Of a stretch of DNA of 47,462 bases, positions 8,358 through 17,276 are shown one piece after another; position 1 is the first letter of the stretch; the number at the start of each line of letters is the position of its first letter. The notes beneath the pieces are model-generated. The model did no database searches. It had not been told where the DNA came from and worked only from the letters and a program-made list of their open reading frames with translations. The stretch comes from Bryobacteraceae bacterium. GTDB taxonomy: Bacteria; Acidobacteriota; Terriglobia; Bryobacterales; Bryobacteraceae. Both the position numbers and the translations under genes were made by a program. Where the stretch lies: assembly GCA_014860455.1 (NCBI GenBank), contig JACZJQ010000131.1, forward strand, positions 1 to 47,462, given 5' to 3'.

Positions 8358-9355
8358 CAGTGGCTGTCCTCCCGGATGAGATAGCCGAATCGCGCTTGGT
8401 GCCGTCTGGTGATTTCGCCCATGAGGTCGCGGGTCAATTGGAGGTACCGCTGCGAGCTCGCCAATCCGACATGTCCGAGATACGCGGCCAGGAGTGGCAG
8501 CTTGGCGCCGAGGTCGACATTCTGTTCACACCACAGCAGAAGCCGAAGACCCGCAAAAGAATGGCGCAGGTCATGGAGCCGAATGCGGCAATCCGTTGTC
8601 CGTTTGATGCCGGCGATTTTCAACGCGTCATGAAACGCCCCGCGGAGCGCGGTGATGGAATACCGGTCTCCCCGCGGGCTGGGGAATAGCGGTGCGTCCG
8701 GGCGACAGGGCCCGTAGCGCTCTGCTGCAGTGACGCGGCACTGAACAATGCGCTGGACCAGATCCGGTGCGAGGGGCACCAGCCGCGATTTGTCGAATTT
8801 GCTGTGACGGATGCGCAGCGTGCCAGTCTCGAGATCGAGATCCGCCTGCGTAAGTCGCAACAGTTCTCCAGCTCGCAACCCAGCCAGGTAGAGAAGACGC
8901 AACGCGGTGCCAAGAACAGCCGCCCGTATAGGAGACCCCTGCCCCGGCGGAAGTTGGGTACAGGCTTGCAAGAAACGGTTGCCCTCATCTCGGCTGAGCA
9001 CACGCGGCAGGAACTTCTGTCGAACGATCCGCAAGGACCGGCGATCCGGTACGACCACACGGGCATCGTCCAGGCGCAGGAAGCGGCAGACCTCCCGGAT
9101 GAGCGTCAGGCGGTGCGCGCGTGTCGTCTCCGATTCGGCGCCTCTCCGGGCGACGTACTCGTGCACAACTGCGGGAGTGACGAGAGGATCAACTGCGGAC
9201 AGGCGGGTGCTCAGAAAACGGTCGAGGTCACGCAAGCCGCGAACTTCCTCTCGATAGCGGTAACCCATTGCATGCTTCAGGGCGAGGAACCGCGCGAGCT
9301 GTGACGCTAATGGCGAGACGAATCCGCAATCAGACGCTTCCGGTGGTGCGCTCAT
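8357..9355 (-). CDS. RIT1 tyrosine recombinase B
   Basis: A 332-residue tyrosine recombinase, complete. It has an N-terminal core-binding domain (LARFLALKHAMGYRYREEVR) and a catalytic domain with Arg in AGLRAGELLRLTQADLD, HDLRHSFAGLRLL, LGHVGLASSQRY and the terminal Tyr. The ATG at 9355 overlaps the stop of gene A (ATGA), and its own stop overlaps gene C. The order and lengths match the B gene of RIT2 (42759-43718), although the sequences are well diverged. Confidence 0.9.
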   Translation of the reverse strand: MSAPPEASDCGFVSPLASQLARFLALKHAMGYRYREEVRGLRDLDRFLSTRLSAVDPLVTPAVVHEYVARRGAESETTRAHRLTLIREVCRFLRLDDARVVVPDRRSLRIVRQKFLPRVLSRDEGNRFLQACTQLPPGQGSPIRAAVLGTALRLLYLAGLRAGELLRLTQADLDLETGTLRIRHSKFDKSRLVPLAPDLVQRIVQCRVTAAERYGPCRPDAPLFPSPRGDRYSITALRGAFHDALKIAGIKRTTDCRIRLHDLRHSFAGLRLLLWCEQNVDLGAKLPLLAAYLGHVGLASSQRYLQLTRDLMGEITRRHQARFGYLIREDSH

Positions 9356-10111
9356 CGGCTCACCTCCTCTTCGGAGATGGCCACCGTGCGGAGTCCAGCG
9401 AGATCGACGCGGGTATACCCGTATGTGGTGTCGGTGGACGCATGGCCCAGGACATCGGCGATTATCTTCAGTGGGCGCCCGCCCGCCAGCAGCCGTGTGG
9501 CGAGTGTGTGGCGGAACAGGTACATGCCCCGCCGACCAGTTCGTCCGGCGAGGCCAGCGCGCTGAAGGGCTCCTCGCATGTTCGCTATCAGGTTGTTCTC
9601 CGGCGCGAACGGCTCGAACGGCGCACGGTGCCGCAGGAACACGGTGCGGTGGGATGAGACCGGCCGCCCGTTGCGGATGTATTCACTGAGTGCGATTGCC
9701 ACATCAGGCATGAGCGGAAGTGAAAGGGGTCTGCCAGTCTTCAGTTGCCGGAGATCAATGCGTCCGGCACGCCAGTCAATGTCATCGAGCGCAAGCTGTC
9801 GAATATCGCAAGGGCGCAACCCATAGCGGGCAGCCAGCAGAAGGATCGCGTAATCCCGGCGGCCGAGGGCGGTCGATTGGTCCACCCCGGCCAGGATGCG
9901 CCCGACCTCTGCTGCGCTGAGCACATCCGGAAGGTTCATATGCCGATACTGTCGCGGCCTTGGAACTGCATCGCCCAGGGAGTCCGCCACCCCGTATGGC
10001 CCGAAAACTCGAACGGCCTCAAGCGCTTGGGGGTAGCGGGATGTCTGCATACTCAGAAAAGTAGGAACTGTGGAGGTTCTCCTCGAACTCAGAAGCGTCG
10101 ACCTTGAATGG
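9352..10111 (-). pseudogene. RIT1 tyrosine recombinase A, 5'-truncated
   Basis: The catalytic domain is intact: DYAILLLAARYGLRPCDIRQ with the first Arg, MYLFRHTLATRLL, LGHASTDTTYGYTRVD with His and the nucleophile Tyr. Recombinase-like sequence can be followed back only to about AVRVFGPYGVADSLGDAVPR, so most of the core-binding domain is missing. The open frame continues to 10299, but that part is read backwards through an IS3-like orfA and is not real coding sequence. The box before the conserved Arg is Y-x-F-R-H rather than H-x-x-R-H, as in gene A of RIT2. Confidence 0.78.
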
Positions 10112-10340
10112 ACTTGTCCCCAATTTTGAGACACGGGTTTAGACTCAGAAAATCCACGAAGGAGAATCTGAGTCATGGCGGATCCGCGCCGGAAGTTCAC
10201 GCGAGAGTTTAAGGTGGCTGCCGTCCGGCGGCTACAGGCCGGGTTCCCGGTAGGCCGAGTGGCCCGGGAACTGGAAGTCAATCCCAACCAGTTACACACC
10301 TGGCGGCGTCAGTTCGGGGCCAAACCAGACTCCCGCCAAG
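10100..10340 (+). mobile_element. IS3-like element remnant (left end only)
   Basis: A terminal-repeat-like sequence (TGTCCCCAATTTTGAGACAC at 10112-10131) is followed by the start of an orfA on the plus strand. Only about 230 bases remain. On the left it abuts the broken recombinase A, and on the right the IS-like sequence ends at about 10335, ahead of the protease promoter region. Confidence 0.6.
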
Positions 10341-10375
10341 CTCGATACGGTGTGCTGAACCATAGATCCGGGTAG
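10175..10375 (+). pseudogene. IS3-family transposase OrfA fragment
   Basis: An ATG after GGAG starts MADPRRKFTREFKVAAVRRL, the usual N-terminus of IS3-family OrfA, with a helix-turn-helix (GRVARELEVNPNQLHTWRRQF). Family-like sequence ends near QFGAKPD, and the frame stops at 66 residues where about 90-100 are expected. No leucine-zipper region and no orfB are present, so it is a dead fragment. Confidence 0.78.
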
Positions 10376-10407
10376 GCAGACCAGTCGGAGCGTGCGCGCC
10401 GCCAGAC

Positions 10408-10422
10408 CGGACATTTTGTCCG
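10408..10422 (+). promoter_or_regulatory. Palindrome CGGACA-N3-TGTCCG, candidate activator site for protease operon
   Basis: The two 6-base arms are perfectly symmetric around TTT. The site lies 75 bases upstream of a -24/-12 element. The same arms and spacing occur at 17126-17140, upstream of the other -24/-12 element. Enhancer-binding activators of sigma-54 usually bind palindromes about 80-150 bases upstream, and the gene for such an activator lies at 20026-21060. Function is inferred. Confidence 0.5.
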
Positions 10423-10496
10423 CCTCTACGGCTACTCTGTCCTCCACATCTCATCGATTCATTTGTCAATCTCTTTTTTGTCAATCACATAGACAT

Positions 10497-10512
10497 TGGT
10501 CCCCCAATTGCA
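10497..10512 (+). promoter_or_regulatory. Sigma-54 (-24/-12) promoter of the protease operon
   Basis: TGGTCCCCCAATTGCA has GG and GC separated by exactly 10 bases and the full TTGCA of the -12 box; it deviates from TGGCAC in the -24 box. Transcription would start near 10523, giving a leader of about 19 bases that contains the GGAGG ribosome-binding site of the first protease gene at 10542. Confidence 0.6.
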
Positions 10513-10541
10513 CCAGGAGCGGTGGAGGATCCCGAACCGTC

Positions 10542-12164
10542 ATGGCTAAATCCATTCAGAGTCTGTCGCTGCTTCTCATAACCGCCGCAATCGCCCACGG
10601 TGCGACAAAGGTGGCGCCAGACGTCGAAAAGCTCCCCGCCAGCCAGGCGGCTGAAGTCATCGTTCAGTACAAAAGTAAGCCCTTAGCGGCAACTTTCAGC
10701 AAGGCGCAGGGCTGGGGCGTGTCAATTATGCAGCAATTGCCGCTGATCAAGGCCGCGGTCATGAGCGTTCCTCCAGGAATTCTGAAGAAGCTCGAAACTG
10801 ACCCCGATGTGCTCTACATCAGCCCAAACCGGAAGCTGACGCCGATGCTTCAGTTCTCCCGCGAGACATCGAATGCGAGCATTGCGCAGAACTACGGCTG
10901 GACAGGCAGTGGCGTCGGCGTGGCGGTCATCGACAGCGGCTACACGTCACACTACGATCTCAGCTCGAACGTGGTCTACAAAGAGACGCTCGTTGGCGGA
11001 ACGGCGGACGATGACTACGGACACGGTACGCATGTGGCTGGCATCATCGCCGGTACAGGATCGGTATCAAGCAGCTACAGGGGCATCGCGCCCGGCGCGA
11101 AGCTTATCATTCTAAAAGCGCTGGATGGAAATGGCGGCGGGACCGATGCCGCCGCGATCGCAGCCATCGACCGTGCCATTCAGTTGAAGAGCCAGTACAA
11201 TATCAGGGTCATCAACCTCTCACTGGGCCGTGGCGTCTATGAGAGCTACAAGTTGGACCCGCTCTGTCAGGCGGTCGAACGTGCCTGGCAGGCCGGAATC
11301 GTCGTTGTCGTGGCAGCGGGCAACGAGGGGCGCAACAACTCCCAGGGAACCGCGGGGTACGGAACCGTTCTTTCGCCGGCCAACGATCCGTTCGTGATCA
11401 CGGTCGGGGCCATGAAGGCCAAGGACACCATCTCTCGTGGCGACGATGAAATCGCCAGCTACAGTTCCAAGGGTCCATCCGGCGTCGATATGGTCGTGAA
11501 GCCCGACCTGGTGGCTCCTGGCAACCAAGTGGTCGCGCCGATGCGGACCGGCACGGTGCTGTGGAACAACTACCCGAGCAACAGAGTGGTTCTGACCAAC
11601 TATCTCAGCCAGTACTTCAGGATGAGTGGAACCAGCATGGCGACTCCTGTGGTCGCCGGAGCAGTGGCGTTGATGCTCCAAAAGGAACCGGCCCTGACTC
11701 CCGACCAGGTGAAAGCCCGCCTGATGTTGACGGCGACGAAGAACTTCCCGAGCACGAGCATCTCGACTGATCCGATGTCGGGCATTACTTATACCAGTTA
11801 CTACGACACCTTCACGGTGGGCACCGGATATCTGGATATCTGGGCGGCGATGAACAACACGGTCGCCGTCAGCGGCACAGCCCGGTCTCCCAGCGCGTCG
11901 TTCAACACAAAGGACAACACGGTGAGCCTGGTCTTCCCGGCCGGGGTCACGTGGGGCACGGGCGTGACGTGGGGCACCGGCGTCGTGTGGGGCACGTCGA
12001 ATGTGAGTTCCACGGGTGTGGTCTGGGGGACAGGCGTCGTCTGGGGTACCGGAGTGACCTGGGGCACTGGCGTTGTCTGGGGAACCGGCGTTGTCTGGGG
12101 CACGGGGGTGACCTGGGGAACCGGGGTGACGTGGGGCACTTCAGAAGTGCTAGGGGAGAAGTAG
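10542..12164 (+). CDS. Secreted subtilisin-like serine protease 1 with W-G-T-G repeats
   Basis: 540 residues from the ATG at 10542; GGAGG lies 13 bases upstream and the start gives a signal peptide (MAKSIQSLSLLLITAAIAHG). The inhibitor-I9-like propeptide (about 30-105) is followed by an S8 domain with the full catalytic set: Asp131 (VAVIDSG), His164 (GHGTHVAG), the oxyanion Asn in [11 protein letters not shown] and Ser365 (SGTSMATP). From about residue 469 to the end are ten W-G-T motifs in hexapeptides (V-T/V-W-G-T-G). It is the first of three tandem paralogues, with 37 bases to the next. Probably exported, self-processed and active outside the cell; the role of the repeats is unknown. Confidence 0.9.
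   Translation: MAKSIQSLSLLLITAAIAHGATKVAPDVEKLPASQAAEVIVQYKSKPLAATFSKAQGWGVSIMQQLPLIKAAVMSVPPGILKKLETDPDVLYISPNRKLTPMLQFSRETSNASIAQNYGWTGSGVGVAVIDSGYTSHYDLSSNVVYKETLVGGTADDDYGHGTHVAGIIAGTGSVSSSYRGIAPGAKLIILKALDGNGGGTDAAAIAAIDRAIQLKSQYNIRVINLSLGRGVYESYKLDPLCQAVERAWQAGIVVVVAAGNEGRNNSQGTAGYGTVLSPANDPFVITVGAMKAKDTISRGDDEIASYSSKGPSGVDMVVKPDLVAPGNQVVAPMRTGTVLWNNYPSNRVVLTNYLSQYFRMSGTSMATPVVAGAVALMLQKEPALTPDQVKARLMLTATKNFPSTSISTDPMSGITYTSYYDTFTVGTGYLDIWAAMNNTVAVSGTARSPSASFNTKDNTVSLVFPAGVTWGTGVTWGTGVVWGTSNVSSTGVVWGTGVVWGTGVTWGTGVVWGTGVVWGTGVTWGTGVTWGTSEVLGEK
11946..12149 (+). repeat. 18-bp coding repeats for V-T/V-W-G-T-G hexapeptides (protease 1)
   Basis: Ten copies of an 18-base unit encode V-[T/V]-W-G-T-G, with one irregular unit (NVSSTG) after the third copy. 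Synonymous positions differ between copies (ggc/ggg/gga, acg/acc), so the peptide rather than the DNA appears conserved. Confidence 0.85.
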
Positions 12165-12201
12165 GATGGACCGGCGCTGGGATCACAGAAAGGACAGTGA
12201 C

Positions 12202-13980
12202 ATGACACGCAAATCTCTGAAATTCATCTCTACCTTCTTATCGATTTGCCTTGCGCAGGCCATCGCGGGATCCCCGAAGATCGCCCGCGACCTCGGAGAC
12301 CTACAGCCTGGAACCAAGGTGGATGTCATCATCCAATTCGTCAACCCGGGCTCGGATGCCGGCGCACCCGGGATGGGCGGCGTGAAAAAAGAGGAACTGC
12401 CGCTCATTGGCGCAGCCCTCTACACAATGCCCGTGAACGCACTGGACGCCCTCGCCAAGAACCCGAACGTCCGCTATGTATCCCCCGACCGTCCGGTTTT
12501 CCGGACCCTGGACTACTCCGCGGAGGCCAGCGGGGCTTCGATCGCCCGCACCTACGGCTGGGACGGCAAGGGCATCGGCGTCGCCATTATCGACAGCGGA
12601 ATCGGCACGAGCTTCGATCTTCTGGTGCCGGGTACCCAGACCTCGCGTGTCGTCTATTCGGCCACGTTCACCACCAAAGGGACCGCGGATGAGTTCGGGC
12701 ACGGCACGCACGTCGCGGGCATTGTGGCCGGCAACGGCGCGGCGTCGTCCCCGCTATTCGCGTCGCGCACATTTCGAGGCATTGCCCCGGCCGCGAACCT
12801 AATCAACCTGCGCGTCCTCGACAAGAACGGCGCTGGCACGGACAGCGCCGTGATCAAGGCCATCGACGCGGCGATCAAACTGAAGAAGACCCACAACATT
12901 CGGGTCATCAATCTGTCGCTGGGGCGGCAGGTGATGGAGAGCTACGTCAACGATCCGCTGTGCCTGGCCGCTGAAAAAGCCTGGAAGGCGGGCATCGTCG
13001 TCGTGGTAGCCGCGGGGAACGAGGGGCGCAACAATTCCGTGGGCAATGACGGATACGCAACGATCGCTTCTCCCGCAAACGACCCCTACGTCATCACCGT
13101 CGGCGCGATGAAGACGGTATCGACAGCTTCCCGCGGCGACGACCTCATTGCCAGCTACAGTTCGAAAGGCCCGACGGCGATCGATCACATCGCCAAGCCG
13201 GATCTTGTCGCTCCAGGCAACCGGACCATCTCGCTGGCCAACCTGACTGGCCTGCTGTACTCCAGTTACCCCGGCAACCTCGTTCCCTATACGGATTATC
13301 TGAAAACCAGCTACACCGCCTACTCGCGGTCCTACTACAAGCTCAGCGGAACCAGCATGGCGACCCCAGTGGTCAGCGGCGCCGTGGCGCTGCTTCTTCA
13401 AAAGCAGCCGTCGCTGACGCCGGACCAGGTGAAGGCGCGCCTCATGAAGACCGCGACCAAGACGTTTCCCAGCTATAGCGTGGCGACCGATCCGGTGACG
13501 GGACAGAGCTACAGAAGCCAGTACGACATCTTCACGGTGGGCGCGGGCTACGTCGACGTCTGGGCGGCGCTGAATAACGCCGACCCGACATCGGGCAACG
13601 CCCTCTCGCCAAAGGCGCAGTTCGAGACCTCCACTCAGGGCGTCAGCTTGCTGTGCGACAGCGGAGCGGTCTGGGGCACCGGCGCGGTTTGGGGAACCGG
13701 AGCCGTCTGGGGCACCTGCGCGACAGGCGCGGTTTGGGGCACAGGCGCGGTTTGGGGAACCCAGGTCCTGGTCGCGGGGACCGGAGCGGTCTGGGGCACG
13801 GGCGCGGTTTGGGGTACCCAAACAGCATCGGGCTTCGGCGCGGTCTGGGGTACCGGCGCGGTCTGGGGCACACAGACATCCACTGACTCCGCCAAGGTGA
13901 ACTACACCAGTAGCATGGTCTCGCTGACCGGCATCGGCACGCCCGGGGCCATCTCAGTTGCCATCTACGGAGAGAACTAA
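12202..13980 (+). CDS. Secreted subtilisin-like serine protease 2 with A-V-W-G-T repeats
   Basis: 592 residues from the ATG at 12202, 7 bases after AAAGGA. It has a signal peptide ([20 protein letters not shown]), a propeptide, and an S8 domain with Asp in VAIIDSGIG, His in FGHGTHVAG, Asn in [11 protein letters not shown] and Ser in SGTSMATP. Compared with protease 1, the loop before the catalytic Ser is longer ([20 protein letters not shown]). Nine A-V-W-G-T units occur between about residues 489 and 558, in pairs separated by short inserts such as QVLVAGTG and QTASGFG. About 35 further residues follow the repeats, so the repeats are not strictly terminal here. Confidence 0.9.
   Translation: MTRKSLKFISTFLSICLAQAIAGSPKIARDLGDLQPGTKVDVIIQFVNPGSDAGAPGMGGVKKEELPLIGAALYTMPVNALDALAKNPNVRYVSPDRPVFRTLDYSAEASGASIARTYGWDGKGIGVAIIDSGIGTSFDLLVPGTQTSRVVYSATFTTKGTADEFGHGTHVAGIVAGNGAASSPLFASRTFRGIAPAANLINLRVLDKNGAGTDSAVIKAIDAAIKLKKTHNIRVINLSLGRQVMESYVNDPLCLAAEKAWKAGIVVVVAAGNEGRNNSVGNDGYATIASPANDPYVITVGAMKTVSTASRGDDLIASYSSKGPTAIDHIAKPDLVAPGNRTISLANLTGLLYSSYPGNLVPYTDYLKTSYTAYSRSYYKLSGTSMATPVVSGAVALLLQKQPSLTPDQVKARLMKTATKTFPSYSVATDPVTGQSYRSQYDIFTVGAGYVDVWAALNNADPTSGNALSPKAQFETSTQGVSLLCDSGAVWGTGAVWGTGAVWGTCATGAVWGTGAVWGTQVLVAGTGAVWGTGAVWGTQTASGFGAVWGTGAVWGTQTSTDSAKVNYTSSMVSLTGIGTPGAISVAIYGEN
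13666..13875 (+). repeat. Coding repeats for A-V-W-G-T-G/Q (protease 2)
   Basis: Nine units, mostly paired, with an alternating final residue (G, then Q or C) and linkers of 3 to 7 residues. The first position is alanine throughout, whereas proteases 1 and 3 use valine, so the arrays appear to have been homogenised separately. Confidence 0.85.
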
Positions 13981-14018
13981 CGGCCGAGCTCTATCCGGAC
14001 AGTGAAAGGTAAGAAGCC

Positions 14019-15632
14019 ATGAAGTACAACCTATTGAAAACGCTGCTCTTGCCGCTGTTGGTGGCACCGCTGTTCGGCGGGCACACCAAGATGGCCAAGG
14101 ACGTTGACGTCAAGAACGGCGAGAAGGAAGTGGATGTCATCGTCCGTTTCAGCCGCGAGCCCGGCGACAAGGAGGATGCAAAAATCGCCAAGCTCAACGG
14201 GAATACCAAGGCGAAGCTCAGCATCATCAAGGCCGGCGTCTACACGATGAAGGCCAAGAGGTTGCTGGAACTGGCGGACGATCCCGATGTGGAGTTCATC
14301 ACTCCCGACCGCCAGGTGCGGCAGTTGCTCGACGTCACCGCCACAACGGCAGGTGCTGACCTGGCCTGGACGGCCGGCTTCAAGGGCAAGGACGTGGGCG
14401 TGGCAGTGATCGACAGCGGAGTCTCCGATCCCCCCGACCTCGGCTCCCGGATCGCTTACAAGGAAAGCTTTGTGTCTGGGTTGTCCGCTACGGAAGCCTA
14501 CGGCCACGGAACACACGTAGCTGGAATCATCGCCGGGACGGGAAAGGACTCCAGCCAGAAATACCGAGGCCTCGCACCCGAGGCCAGGATCATCAACCTG
14601 CGCGTTCTCAACAACTCAGGTTTCGGTACCGACAGCGCCGTGATCGCCGCAATCCAGAGGGCGATAGCGCTGAAGAACACATACAACATCCGCGTGATCA
14701 ACCTGTCTCTGGGAAGGCCGGTGGTGGAGAGCTACGTCAACGATCCGCTTTGTCAGGCCGCTGAAGCGGCATGGAACGCGGGCATTGTTGTCGTTGCGGC
14801 CGCCGGGAACTTCGGCAGGGACAACACATTCGGCACGGAAGGATACGGCACGATTCTGAGCCCTGGCAATGATCCTCATGTGATCACTGTCGGAGCCATG
14901 AAATCGCAGGCAACCACGCACCGGGGAGACGATACAGTGGCCAGTTACAGTTCCAAGGGGCCGACGATGGTTGATCACATCGTCAAACCTGACATCGTGG
15001 CTCCGGGCAACAGGGTAATCTCGGTGAGCACAAAAGGCGTGAGCCTACTCGAGAAGCTTTTCCCCGAAAACATGCTCGGAGCGGCCTACTTCAGCATGAG
15101 CGGAACAAGCATGGCCACGCCGGTGGTGAGTGCCGCTGCGGCGATCCTCATCGGAAAAGAGCCATCCCTGAGCCCGGACCAGGTGAAGGCCCGGCTCATG
15201 AAGACGGCCTCGAAGACCTTCCCGGCCTCCAGTACGGCCCAGGACCCATTGACGGGCCAGAGCTACACATCCTACTACGACATCTTCACCGTTGGGGCAG
15301 GCTACTTGGACATCACCGCGGCTCTCAGCAACAACGAGTTGGCAATCGGATCAGCCAGGTCACCACAGGCCGTCTATGACGCAGCATCAAAGACCGTGAA
15401 CATCGTAACCGGGTCCGGAGTCACATGGGGAACCGGCGTCACCTGGGGCACGGGGGTCGTGTGGGGAACCGGCGTGGTTTGGGGGACTGGCGTCGTGTGG
15501 GGCACTGGTGTTGTTTGGGGGACGGGAGGCAATCCCTCCGGCACTGGCGTGGTCTGGGGCACTGGTATCGTTTGGGGCACGGCCAACCCCGCGGGAGAGT
15601 CCCTGGATGTAGCAAGGTTCGGCGAGAACTGA
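14019..15632 (+). CDS. Secreted subtilisin-like serine protease 3 with W-G-T-G repeats
   Basis: 537 residues; the ATG at 14019 follows AAAGG. It has a signal peptide (MKYNLLKTLLLPLLVAPLFG), an I9-like propeptide (EVDVIVRFSREPG to FITPDR), and an S8 domain with Asp in VAVIDSGVS, His in YGHGTHVAG, the oxyanion Asn in VVAAAGNFGRDN and Ser in SGTSMATP. Eight V-T/V/I-W-G-T-G units lie at about residues 468-522, interrupted once by GNPSGTG, with a short polar tail after them. It lies 38 bases after protease 2 and 46 bases before the next gene, consistent with one operon. Confidence 0.9.
   Translation: MKYNLLKTLLLPLLVAPLFGGHTKMAKDVDVKNGEKEVDVIVRFSREPGDKEDAKIAKLNGNTKAKLSIIKAGVYTMKAKRLLELADDPDVEFITPDRQVRQLLDVTATTAGADLAWTAGFKGKDVGVAVIDSGVSDPPDLGSRIAYKESFVSGLSATEAYGHGTHVAGIIAGTGKDSSQKYRGLAPEARIINLRVLNNSGFGTDSAVIAAIQRAIALKNTYNIRVINLSLGRPVVESYVNDPLCQAAEAAWNAGIVVVAAAGNFGRDNTFGTEGYGTILSPGNDPHVITVGAMKSQATTHRGDDTVASYSSKGPTMVDHIVKPDIVAPGNRVISVSTKGVSLLEKLFPENMLGAAYFSMSGTSMATPVVSAAAAILIGKEPSLSPDQVKARLMKTASKTFPASSTAQDPLTGQSYTSYYDIFTVGAGYLDITAALSNNELAIGSARSPQAVYDAASKTVNIVTGSGVTWGTGVTWGTGVVWGTGVVWGTGVVWGTGVVWGTGGNPSGTGVVWGTGIVWGTANPAGESLDVARFGEN
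15420..15584 (+). repeat. 18-bp coding repeats for V-V/T-W-G-T-G (protease 3)
   Basis: Eight units: two V-T-W, then five V-V-W and one I-V-W, with a seven-residue break (GNPSGTG) after the sixth. Codon use varies between copies. Confidence 0.85.
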
Positions 15633-15678
15633 TGATGTGAAGTGGCAGCCGTCCCAACCGAGAGGGTAGTCAAAGCAT

Positions 15679-17094
15679 ATGCCGAAAAAGGCCAAAGCAT
15701 TCGTCGCCGTCGTCATCCTGCTGGGCGTTTGCACGGCGGTCGTGGCCGCTGCGAGTTGGCGTGCCGTCCCGAGCCTCGAGCGAATCGCAATCTATGTCAC
15801 CCTGACCGCCATTGCGTCGATGGTCAAGCTCCGTCTTCCGGGATTGGACGGAACCTACTCACTCAACTCCATCTTTCTGTTGGGCGGGGCGGTTTACCTC
15901 ACCTTGCCGGAGGTCGTACTGGCGGCTATCGCCGGGGTCCTGGTCCAATCCTACTTTGGAGCAAAGAAACGGCCGGCCCTGTCTCAGACTCTGTTCAACC
16001 TTTCAAACGAGTGCTTCAGCATTGCTCTTGCCAGCCTGGGACTGTCCTTTCTTGTTCACCAGGGCGTCATGCCGTTCCGGCCTGCCCTGCTGGCGGCCGC
16101 AGCGGCGGTCTACTTCGTGCTGAACACCGGCCTGGTGTCGGGCATCCTTAGTCTGCTCGGGGGCGGAGAATTTCGAACAGTCAACAAGCAGTGGTACTCG
16201 CAATCCTTCCCGTATTACCTGTTGGGGGCAGCCTTCGTCGGCCTGCTGCCCGTGGAAGGGCGCCCCATCGATCTTGAGGCCTGGGCCGTGATCGCACCCA
16301 TCGCCTACTTGGCGCATTTCTTCTGTGGGCTGGCTCAACGGGCCGTCAAAGTCGAGGATTCCGGCTCGACGGATTCGGGTGAAATCCCTTCTTTGGCCAA
16401 GGCCTTCACCGGTGCCGTGGCCGTGGCTTCGGCTTCCTTCCTGGTCTACGCGGTGCTTCGCGCGGGGCAGGTCGACTCGACCTGGTTTGCCAGTTATTTC
16501 GTCCTCGCGCTTCTGGCCGCAACTTGGAAGGTGAAACTGCCCGGCGCCAATGGGACCGTCTCGCTTCACTACGTGGTCGTTCTCGTGGCTATCGCGTCCG
16601 CCGGCCTCGCCGAAACATTGGTTCTCGCAGCTGCCGGCCCACTTGTCCAATCCTACTGGCGGGCACGATCAAAGCCCAGACCGGTCCAAGTTGTCTTCAA
16701 CGTGGCGGCGATGGTCGTCAGCGCTGGCTTGGCCTACTCCTTCTGCCGGATTCTGGCTTGGCCCGTCCTGCAGCAGTCCCTGCTGACACTCATTACCTGC
16801 GCCGCCGTGATCCAGTTCCTGGGCAACACGGTTCTAGTCTCCAGCGTGATCTCGCTTGTGGAGAAGCAGAGCGCCTTCGCACTCTGGCGAAACGTGTATT
16901 TCTGGGTCTTCCCCATTTACATGGTGGGCGCAGCGGCGGCCGCCGTCATGGTGGCCACGGCACGTTCGGCAGGGTGGGCGGCCTCTCTCCTGATCCTGCC
17001 GTTGATGGTGATGGCCCAGGTCGCCTATCGCACCCAACTCACAGGCCTACACCAATTCGCGCCCGCCGGCAAGCCCGGCGGATCCGTGGCCTGA
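15679..17094 (+). CDS. Membrane protein with two tandem copies of a multi-helix sensor domain
   Basis: 471 residues, almost entirely hydrophobic helices. It is an internal duplication: half one (about 20-225) and half two (about 240-455) share K-V/L-R/K-L-P-G-x-x-G-T-x-S, then L-V-Q-S-Y, then F-N, then N-T-x-L-V-S-x-I-S-L, then F-P-x-Y-x-x-G-A. The same domain forms the N-terminus of the HD-GYP/GGDEF protein downstream. It has no output domain. I know no named family with certainty; it resembles the MASE-type integral membrane sensors fused to c-di-GMP enzymes. Being 46 bases after protease 3, it is probably co-transcribed with the proteases. The start at 15679 has only a distant AGAGGG upstream. 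Confidence 0.75.
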   Translation: MPKKAKAFVAVVILLGVCTAVVAAASWRAVPSLERIAIYVTLTAIASMVKLRLPGLDGTYSLNSIFLLGGAVYLTLPEVVLAAIAGVLVQSYFGAKKRPALSQTLFNLSNECFSIALASLGLSFLVHQGVMPFRPALLAAAAAVYFVLNTGLVSGILSLLGGGEFRTVNKQWYSQSFPYYLLGAAFVGLLPVEGRPIDLEAWAVIAPIAYLAHFFCGLAQRAVKVEDSGSTDSGEIPSLAKAFTGAVAVASASFLVYAVLRAGQVDSTWFASYFVLALLAATWKVKLPGANGTVSLHYVVVLVAIASAGLAETLVLAAAGPLVQSYWRARSKPRPVQVVFNVAAMVVSAGLAYSFCRILAWPVLQQSLLTLITCAAVIQFLGNTVLVSSVISLVEKQSAFALWRNVYFWVFPIYMVGAAAAAVMVATARSAGWAASLLILPLMVMAQVAYRTQLTGLHQFAPAGKPGGSVA

Positions 17095-17125
17095 CCGCAT
17101 CGCTGGCTGTTGGACTTAGGCCGTC

Positions 17126-17140
17126 CGGACAAGATGTCCG
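17126..17140 (+). promoter_or_regulatory. Palindrome CGGACA-N3-TGTCCG, candidate activator site for HD-GYP gene
   Basis: The arms and spacing are identical to the site at 10408-10422; here the symmetry extends to seven bases (CCGGACA/TGTCCGG) around AGA. It lies 31 bases after the upstream stop codon and about 98 bases before the -24 box at 17238. It could also form a small RNA hairpin, but no U-tract follows, so an activator-binding site is preferred. Confidence 0.5.
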
Positions 17141-17237
17141 GTCCGAAGGGGCCGAAGCGGACGATTTGACCGCCAACGCGCCAGGGTAGAGCGCAATATC
17201 CAATTCAGTATCAATGTTTTGCGGCTCATCTGGGCGA

Positions 17238-17253
17238 TGGCCAACAGATTGCA
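17238..17253 (+). promoter_or_regulatory. Sigma-54 (-24/-12) promoter of the HD-GYP/GGDEF gene
   Basis: TGGCCAACAGATTGCA has TGGC, then GG-N10-GC spacing, and a perfect TTGCA. The predicted start near 17264 falls on the GGAGAG ribosome-binding site of the ATG at 17277, the same short-leader geometry as at 10497. Confidence 0.6.
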
Positions 17254-17276
17254 TAATCAACCTCGGAGAGCAGGAG

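Larger units (their letters stand above)
7256..10111 (-). mobile_element. RIT1: recombinase-in-trio element, 5' end lost
   Basis: Three tyrosine recombinases run on the minus strand with overlapping stop and start codons, the hallmark of RIT elements. The element interrupts an IS21 istA at about 7255 and is cut at about 10111 by an IS3-like remnant. It therefore keeps genes B and C but lacks the 5' part of gene A and its right terminal repeat. Its left terminal repeat should lie in about 7256-7350, but I could not define it without the partner end. An apparently complete relative, RIT2, lies at 41631-45139. Confidence 0.75.

Noticed and set aside
9928-10299. The full 315-residue frame as an intact RIT1 recombinase A
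   Set aside because: The N-terminal part reads antisense through an IS3 orfA and its terminal repeat; recombinase similarity begins only around AVRVFGPYG.
11946-15584. Short regular repeats that could be mistaken for a CRISPR array
   Set aside because: They are in-frame 18-base coding repeats for W-G-T-G peptides without unique spacers.
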